Part shown: piece by piece, positions 32,835-38,122 of the stretch | Position numbering within the stretch: the first letter of the stretch is position 1 | Layout of the letters: every line of letters starts with the position of its first letter | Source of the DNA: Nitrospiraceae bacterium | GTDB lineage: Bacteria; Nitrospirota; Thermodesulfovibrionia; UBA6902 | Reading direction: 5' to 3' | Assembly: GCA_003599425.1 (NCBI GenBank) | Contig: QZKC01000080.1 | Coordinates: 1-38,122, forward strand | DNA length: 38,122 nucleotides | Notes under the pieces: model-generated | Seen by the model: the letters and a program-made list of their open reading frames with translations, nothing else | The model's database searches: none | What the model was told of the DNA's origin: nothing | Translations under genes and position numbers: made by a program

Positions 32835-34262
32835 TTATGAACTGACAAGTGCTTTAAGCGCCTTTAATCTGCTGGGATGTTTCAATTTTCTCAAGGCCTT
32901 TGCCTCAATCTGCCTTACCCTCTCTCTTGTTATAGTGAGGTGCCTGCCGACTTCTTCCAGAGTATGATCTCTGTCAACCCCGATGCCGAACCGCATTCTG
33001 ATAACCTTTTCTTCTTTTGGAGTAAGTGTGCCAAGAACTTTTTTAATATAACCGGATATTTCCTTGCTTTCAGCATCTGTATAAGGAGAAGGACTGTTCT
33101 TGTCACCAATAAAGTCCTCTAACTCGGTATCCTCATCCCCAACCGGTGTTTGCAAGGCTATTGGATCCTGAATGGCCCTGAATACTTCCTCAACTTTTTT
33201 AGTCGGAACAGAAAGCCTCTTTGCTATCTCTTCGTCGGTAGGCTCTCTGCCAAGTTCCTGAGTGAGTTCCCGTGAAGCCTTTGTAACCCTGTTATAAAAT
33301 TCCATCATATGAACAGGCACTCTAATTGTTTTTGTCTGGTCAATAAGCGCTCTTGTTATGGCCTGCCTGATCCACCATGTTGCATATGTACTGAATTTAA
33401 ATCCCTTCTCATACTTGAATTTATCAACGGCCTTCATAAGGCCTATGTTACCCTCCTGGATCAGATCAAGCAGAGGAAGCCCTCTTCCTACATAATTCTT
33501 AGCGATATTGACAACAAGCCTAAGGTTTCTTGTAATAAGTTCATTTTTTGCTTCAAGGACATAGGCCTGGGCCTTGCTGATCCTTTCCCATTTGGCTAAA
33601 AGCTCTTCTATTCTTATTCCAACCTCTCCTTCGATCTTTTTAAAGACGATTTGAATACGGTTGAAAAGATCTTCCATTATATTTAATTTTGCGCTTCTTA
33701 TTATTTTTTTGCTTTTTTCATTCTTTATGTGATTTTTAAGAGACTTAAGGGTGCCGCCATAAGGCTCTAATTCATCAGTAAATATTTTTGCTTTTTTTAC
33801 CAACGTCTCAAGCCTGATCAAAGTAAAATCCATTATCTGAGATATGCGTTCGTCTTCTTCGAGCACCTCTTCTTCACTGGTTACAAAATTTTCTTCGATC
33901 TTTTTGGTGATAGGAAGGGGTTGAATGATGTCTGCTATTATCCCTTTCCCTTCTTCAAGCTTTTTGGCAAGTTCAACTTCCTCATCCTTAGTAAGGATGG
34001 ATATATCTCCCATGGAATGGAAATATGCTTGAACAAGGTCCTCAGTCTTCTCATATTCCTGGGCTTCTGCTTCTTCTAAAGGCAATGCCTGCTCTTCATC
34101 GACTATACGAACACCCATATCACTGAGAAGGTCCATGAGGTCTTCGATTTCATCAGGCGTAAAAAATTCTGAAGGTAGTGCTTCGTTTATCTCATCATAG
34201 GTAAGAACACCTCTCCGCTTACCTACTTCGATTATCTCATCAAAAATGTCTTTTTCCTTCAT
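32835..34262 (-). CDS. rpoD: RNA polymerase primary sigma factor (sigma-70)
   Basis: 475 residues with region 1.1 (about 1-70), region 1.2 near 80-110, a moderate non-conserved spacer, region 2 (DLIQEGNIGLMKAVDKFKY...FSTYATWWIRQAI), region 3, and region 4 with the helix-turn-helix TLEEVGRHLTITRERVRQIEAKALRKLKHP. The presence of region 1.1 and the full core marks it as a group 1 housekeeping factor, not an alternative sigma. AAGGAG precedes the ATG. It stands alone here, without dnaG beside it. Confidence 0.97.
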   Translation of the reverse strand: MKEKDIFDEIIEVGKRRGVLTYDEINEALPSEFFTPDEIEDLMDLLSDMGVRIVDEEQALPLEEAEAQEYEKTEDLVQAYFHSMGDISILTKDEEVELAKKLEEGKGIIADIIQPLPITKKIEENFVTSEEEVLEEDERISQIMDFTLIRLETLVKKAKIFTDELEPYGGTLKSLKNHIKNEKSKKIIRSAKLNIMEDLFNRIQIVFKKIEGEVGIRIEELLAKWERISKAQAYVLEAKNELITRNLRLVVNIAKNYVGRGLPLLDLIQEGNIGLMKAVDKFKYEKGFKFSTYATWWIRQAITRALIDQTKTIRVPVHMMEFYNRVTKASRELTQELGREPTDEEIAKRLSVPTKKVEEVFRAIQDPIALQTPVGDEDTELEDFIGDKNSPSPYTDAESKEISGYIKKVLGTLTPKEEKVIRMRFGIGVDRDHTLEEVGRHLTITRERVRQIEAKALRKLKHPSRLKALKALVSS

Positions 34263-34291
34263 AGAATCTCCTTTTGAGCAATCAACTTAGA

Positions 34292-34300
34292 AGTATAGCA
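34292..34300 (-). promoter_or_regulatory. Extended -10 promoter of rpoD
   Basis: The minus strand reads TGCTATACT, an extended -10 with TATACT at 34297-34292, about 30 bases before the rpoD start. No good -35 is seen at 17 bases. The rest of the spacer 34301-34467 is AT-rich and empty. Confidence 0.55.
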
Positions 34301-34467
34301 TAAAAAACTGTTATTTTACATACAAGATATACAGCTCTATTAATTTAGAATCATTTATTACCCATAACTTCTCGATATTTCTATTTATTATCCCATTTTT
34401 TTAGCTCATTTCACAGTGTCTTCACCATTTATTAAAACGCGTTCTATCATGCAGTTTCCCCGCATAT

Positions 34468-34992
34468 TCAATTTGTACGATTATTACTCAACTTTTCAGC
34501 AGATTTGAAAATTCTAGTGAGTTTTTTGAACGTAGCATTCAAATGTTCAGGCATTACCCGGGTTTCAGCAATTATCGGCATGCTATCAGTATCACCTGCC
34601 CAGCGCGGGACAATGTGTAAATGCATATGTGATTCCATACCGGCGCCGGCAACCTTGCCAAAATTGAGTCCAAGATTGAAACCGTCAGGATTTAACGCCT
34701 TCTTTAAAATATCCACCGAAAGTTTGACAATTTTGATGAACTCAAAAAGTGCATCATCTGTCAAACCATTAAATGTAGGAGTATGGAAATATGGCACAAC
34801 CATCAGATGTCCACTGTTATATGGATATTTATTCATCAAAACGAATGAATATTCCCCTCTGAAAAGTATTAAATTTATTTTGTCTTTTGTTTTATTGATC
34901 TTCCCTGAAGATATGTCACAAAACAGGCAACTTTTGCTCTTGTTTTTATCAAGAATGTATTCTATTCTCCACGGTGCCCATAACCTCTTCAT
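34468..34992 (-). CDS. HIT-family hydrolase / Ap4A phosphorylase-like
   Basis: 174 residues. A zinc-type CLFC at 22-25 follows the N-terminal LWAPWRIEYI, and the histidine triad is HMHLHIVPRW (122-131). The LWAPWR start and this length match the group that includes mycobacterial Rv2613c (Ap4A phosphorylase), so a dinucleoside polyphosphate substrate is likely but not proven. AGGAGAGG lies 5 bases before the ATG. It has the same orientation as rpoD, but a 205-base gap separates them. Confidence 0.9.
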   Translation of the reverse strand: MKRLWAPWRIEYILDKNKSKSCLFCDISSGKINKTKDKINLILFRGEYSFVLMNKYPYNSGHLMVVPYFHTPTFNGLTDDALFEFIKIVKLSVDILKKALNPDGFNLGLNFGKVAGAGMESHMHLHIVPRWAGDTDSMPIIAETRVMPEHLNATFKKLTRIFKSAEKLSNNRTN

Positions 34993-35274
34993 ATAACCTC
35001 TCCTATATTGGAAGTAGTCAGCAGGCCGTCAAAGCCGCTGAGCAGTCAAGTTTAATGTTCTCATAACGTTAAAGCCCTGAGTTGTTCAACTGTGAAAGTA
35101 AACATTATATATAATATTCATGGAAAATCAATCTTTTTTTCTGATAGCTAAAACCCTCTTCTAACTATTGCACCTATAGCGCACACCTTGATCATTTCTT
35201 GCGCGAATACCAGATGATATAATCATCAACAAGACCTGGATCAGACGCAACTGACAGCTTCACTTTATTAGAAC
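34993..35274. other. Spacer between divergent HIT and spermidine-synthase-like genes
   Basis: Contains a GTCAGCAGGCCGTC...GAGCAGTCAAG stretch loosely related to the AGTCAGC repeat family, and a TATATATAATATT box near 35107-35119. No ORF or RNA gene is seen. Both divergent promoters presumably lie here, but none is convincing. Confidence 0.4.
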
Positions 35275-37776
35275 ATGAGATATGAGATAGGAAATAAGAG
35301 TTTTTCCGCAGGAATATATATTACTGTTTTCCTGGTCTCATGCTCTGTGCTTATGTTCGAGATCGCCTTAACAAGGCTATTTTCTGTAACTCTATGGTAC
35401 CACTTCACCTTTATGGTAATAAGCATTGCAATGCTTGGGATAGGATCTGCAGGCACCGTGCTCTCAGTGTTCACAAAAGGGTATGCAAGTTACGTCCCCA
35501 GCGAGCGAGAAAACCCATTAAAGTCGAACATCATCTCGTGGTTATTTCGGAGAGAGACTCTTGTCAGCGTATATCCTCTCCTTGCAGGCTTTTCAATATA
35601 TTCTTCACTCGTCATCTCCAGCCTGATCCCTTTTGACCCTGCACAGTTTTTATGGGACCGTGCACAAATCTTCTATCTTGCTCTTTACTGTCTCTCGTTA
35701 AGCCTGCCTTTTTTCTTTTCAGGACTGCTGATAGCCACTGCATTTTCCCTCTACAGCGGAAGATCCGGCCTTATTTATGGATCAGACCTCCTGGGTGCAG
35801 GGACTGGCTCTGTTCTTGTTCTCGTGCTTCTCAAGTCAGGCCCTCCCGAATACTCTGCCATTACTGCATCGCTGCTCTGTGCAGCCGGCGCATTCCTTTC
35901 AGGGGGAAAACCTGTAAAAATCACGGCTCTTTTTTTTGCAATGATCATTCTCATGATCCTTTCCTTTTATCCTGACCTTATCAGAATGAAAATGTCCCCT
36001 TTTAAACCACTTTCCGTGTATCTGAAATTTCCGGGAGCAGAACATTTAAAAACGTTCTATAGCCCATATTCACAGATAGATGCCTTTAAAAGCCCTGCTG
36101 TAAGATTTGCTCCTGGATTAAGCCTCCTATACTCTGAACCGCTTCCTGATCAGATCGGCCTTTCACGTGATGGCGACCGGATAGATGTCATAACTGACGG
36201 ACGTAACAAAGACGGTTTACTGTTCCTTGAATTCCTTCCTTCCTCAGCAGGATATGAAATGGGACAGAAAAAAAATGATGTTCTCATCCTTGACCCAGGT
36301 GGAGGGCTCGCTGCGCTTGCTGCCGCATATTACGGTTCTGAAAATATTTACAATGTTGAAAGTAACCCTTTAGTGGTAGAGGCTGTACGGGACGACTATC
36401 ACACGTTCTCAGGTAATGTTTTTGAAAAAAATACATCTGCCGGGCATGGGCGTTCCTTCCTTCAGTCACGGGATGGCGCATCTTTTGATCTGATCGATCT
36501 GTCAATAACCGGGGTATCAGTAAGCAGTACATTAGGGATTTCAGAAGATTACCGTTTTACAGTAGAGGCATTCCTGCAATATATGAAGGCCCTCAAAAAA
36601 AATGGAATGATAAGTATAAGCCTTTATCTAACTCCACCACCACGGACAGAATTCAGGATCTTATCAACTCTGGCCGCCGCAGTTGAGCAGACAGGTACTG
36701 GAGATATTATCTCACGGTTTGTTGCGCTCAGAAGCTGGGACAGCATGACCATCCTGGCAAAGAATACCCCTTTCACCTTACAGGAGACAGAACAATTAAA
36801 AGAATTCTCATACTCAAAGCGCTTCGATCTCCTCTATTACCCTGGGATAAAAAAAGGAGAATCCTCTGAGTTTATTAAGACAGCTTCAGATGATTATTTC
36901 AGTGGTTTTCAGAAAATCCTCGATCCAGCAACACGTCAAGTATTTATCGATGAGTATCCCTTTGATATCCGCCCGGTTTATGATGAAAATCCTTTCTTTC
37001 ATGATTATTTCAAACTGAACAACATTAAAGCAATATATGAGACAATGGGACGAAACTGGCTGTATTTTATGGAAGGGGGATATCTGCTCCCAGTAATATT
37101 TCTCATAATCATATTGTCGGCTGCAGTTATTATATCGATCCCGTTTATATTCGGGAAGTCTTTTAAGGCCGCCTTGAGACATATCGTAACAGCGCAGTCC
37201 GGGCCATCTCTCCTTGTCCCTGTTATAGTTTTTTTTTCAATGTTAGGCCTTGGATTCATGTTCGCTGAAATTACATTTATACAGAAGACTATTCTTCTGC
37301 TCGAAAATCCGGCATATTCATTTGTCGTGGTCATTACCGCGATCCTTACAGGTTCCGGATTAGGCAGCATCACAAGCTCCAGATTTCCCCGGAGCACCCC
37401 TCCTTTTTTGCTGCTTGTCCTATCGTTCATCATCATAACCTACATTTTCATTTACCCGATGCTGCCGCCTCTGCTGTATCCTTTTCACCCCATGCTCAGG
37501 ACTACCATAGTATTCATAATTCTGCTTCCTCCAGGATTCCTCATGGGCATGCCTTTCCCGGCTGGAATGAAACTGCTTGGTGAAAAGTGCCAAATCCTGA
37601 TCCCATGGGCATGGGCCGTTAATGCGTGTATGTCTGTCCTCGCCCCGATTTTGGCTCTTATGATCGCCCTTTCGGCTGGTTTCAGTACAGTCCTCTGGAT
37701 AAGCGCCCTGGCTTATTCCATTGCGTCCTTCTGTCTTGGAATCATGAAAAGATGGCAGTCCCAGTTCAGAATATGA
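35275..37776 (+). CDS. Membrane protein with embedded spermidine-synthase-like domain
   Basis: 833 residues. The N-terminal membrane part (about six helices, residues 12-230) is followed by a soluble SAM-dependent methyltransferase/spermidine-synthase-like fold (about 240-590). That fold has LILDPGGGLAALAA (337-350) as motif I, acidic Glu362 in NVESNP, and DLIDLS near 405-410. A C-terminal block of about six helices (about 605-825) completes it. This is the fused membrane/spermidine synthase-like layout seen in many environmental genomes. The aminopropyl-donor pocket is not obviously conserved, so true polyamine synthesis is doubtful. The ATG at 35275 has a weak ribosome site. A receiver gene follows 27 bases downstream. 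Confidence 0.85.
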   Translation: MRYEIGNKSFSAGIYITVFLVSCSVLMFEIALTRLFSVTLWYHFTFMVISIAMLGIGSAGTVLSVFTKGYASYVPSERENPLKSNIISWLFRRETLVSVYPLLAGFSIYSSLVISSLIPFDPAQFLWDRAQIFYLALYCLSLSLPFFFSGLLIATAFSLYSGRSGLIYGSDLLGAGTGSVLVLVLLKSGPPEYSAITASLLCAAGAFLSGGKPVKITALFFAMIILMILSFYPDLIRMKMSPFKPLSVYLKFPGAEHLKTFYSPYSQIDAFKSPAVRFAPGLSLLYSEPLPDQIGLSRDGDRIDVITDGRNKDGLLFLEFLPSSAGYEMGQKKNDVLILDPGGGLAALAAAYYGSENIYNVESNPLVVEAVRDDYHTFSGNVFEKNTSAGHGRSFLQSRDGASFDLIDLSITGVSVSSTLGISEDYRFTVEAFLQYMKALKKNGMISISLYLTPPPRTEFRILSTLAAAVEQTGTGDIISRFVALRSWDSMTILAKNTPFTLQETEQLKEFSYSKRFDLLYYPGIKKGESSEFIKTASDDYFSGFQKILDPATRQVFIDEYPFDIRPVYDENPFFHDYFKLNNIKAIYETMGRNWLYFMEGGYLLPVIFLIIILSAAVIISIPFIFGKSFKAALRHIVTAQSGPSLLVPVIVFFSMLGLGFMFAEITFIQKTILLLENPAYSFVVVITAILTGSGLGSITSSRFPRSTPPFLLLVLSFIIITYIFIYPMLPPLLYPFHPMLRTTIVFIILLPPGFLMGMPFPAGMKLLGEKCQILIPWAWAVNACMSVLAPILALMIALSAGFSTVLWISALAYSIASFCLGIMKRWQSQFRI

Positions 37777-37803
37777 CCGGTTCATCCGATAACATACTGT
37801 ATC

Positions 37804-38122
37804 ATGGACAATAACAGCATCGAGATGACAGGAACAGTATTGTTCGTAGACGACGAGAATTCAATACTTAATTCCATCGGCAGACTTTTTTCCGATCACT
37901 CTATGAAGATCCTTAAGGCAGATAACGCAGCCTCAGCCTTAACTCATTTTGAAACAGAATCAATAGCAGTTATTGTCACAGATAATCATATGCCCGGCAT
38001 GAAGGGAACAGAACTTCTTGCCAGAGTAAGAGATATCTCCCCTGACACCGTAAAAATACTGATGACCGGACACGCTGAGCTCTCAGTTGCCATCGATGCG
38101 ATAAATAAAGGCGAGGTCTTCC
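37804..38122 (+). CDS. Response regulator receiver-domain protein, partial
   Basis: 106 codons, cut by the right edge. The receiver domain has VLFVDDEN (acidic pair Asp17-Asp18), phosphoacceptor Asp in VTDNHMPGMKG, and the switch Thr in ILMTGHA. The family pattern VDDEXXIL...TDNHMPGMKGxELL is typical of receivers attached to HD-GYP, GGDEF or kinase domains; the output part lies outside the window. It is 27 bases after the membrane gene, so perhaps cotranscribed. Confidence 0.88.
   Translation, partial: MDNNSIEMTGTVLFVDDENSILNSIGRLFSDHSMKILKADNAASALTHFETESIAVIVTDNHMPGMKGTELLARVRDISPDTVKILMTGHAELSVAIDAINKGEVF

Overview
The window looks like chromosomal DNA of a Gram-negative-type, anaerobic-leaning bacterium. 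My best guess is Nitrospirota (Thermodesulfovibrionia-like) or a close deltaproteobacterial-grade lineage. The basis is the gene order rplM-rpsI-argC-argJ, a two-CW-type cysteine domain in a GGDEF protein, formate-THF ligase, a probable selenoprotein, and several short dispersed repeat families. This is inference from gene content; no 16S or similar marker is present.

Left part (1-9.5 kb): a cation P-type ATPase runs off the left edge on the minus strand. A small zinc-ribbon gene precedes it, and a yybP-ykoY (Mn2+) riboswitch with its own switchable terminator precedes both. Rightward follow fhs, pgsA, a PDZ/radical-SAM DUF512 gene and aroE, then a leftward membrane diguanylate cyclase with a strong sigma-70 promoter.

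Middle (9.5-19.4 kb): leftward gltX and tilS; a rightward lysine/peptidoglycan operon lysA-dapF-yacG-dapB, with a long hairpin where dapA is often found; two tandem paralogous lipoprotein genes; and a large FN3/VCBS-repeat protein whose 5' end looks damaged.

Signalling block (19.6-27.9 kb, all minus strand): a tightly overlapping set reads, in transcription order, small ORF, ketosynthase (FabF-like, with Tyr in place of one catalytic His), acyl carrier protein, NAD(P)-dependent thioester-reductase-like protein, 7TM histidine kinase, then after a short gap a second GAF/PAS histidine kinase with a decayed ATP-binding domain, and a REC-HD-GYP protein. This layout suggests a small acyl molecule made by the first genes and sensed by the kinase, with output through c-di-GMP, broadly analogous to Rpf/DSF systems but built from different parts. 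It is the best candidate for an undescribed system here.

Right part (28.1-38.1 kb): a 55-residue dual-CxxC protein with an in-frame TGA and a SECIS-like hairpin (probable selenoprotein), rplM-rpsI-argC-argJ, a LysM protein, rpoD, a HIT-family nucleotide phosphorylase/hydrolase-like gene, a membrane protein with an embedded spermidine-synthase-like domain, and a receiver-domain gene cut by the right edge.

A recurring theme is short repeat elements sitting in frame inside conserved housekeeping genes (the P-type ATPase, tilS, dapF), reminiscent of Rickettsia palindromic elements. No tRNA, rRNA, CRISPR array, insertion sequence or prophage was seen.
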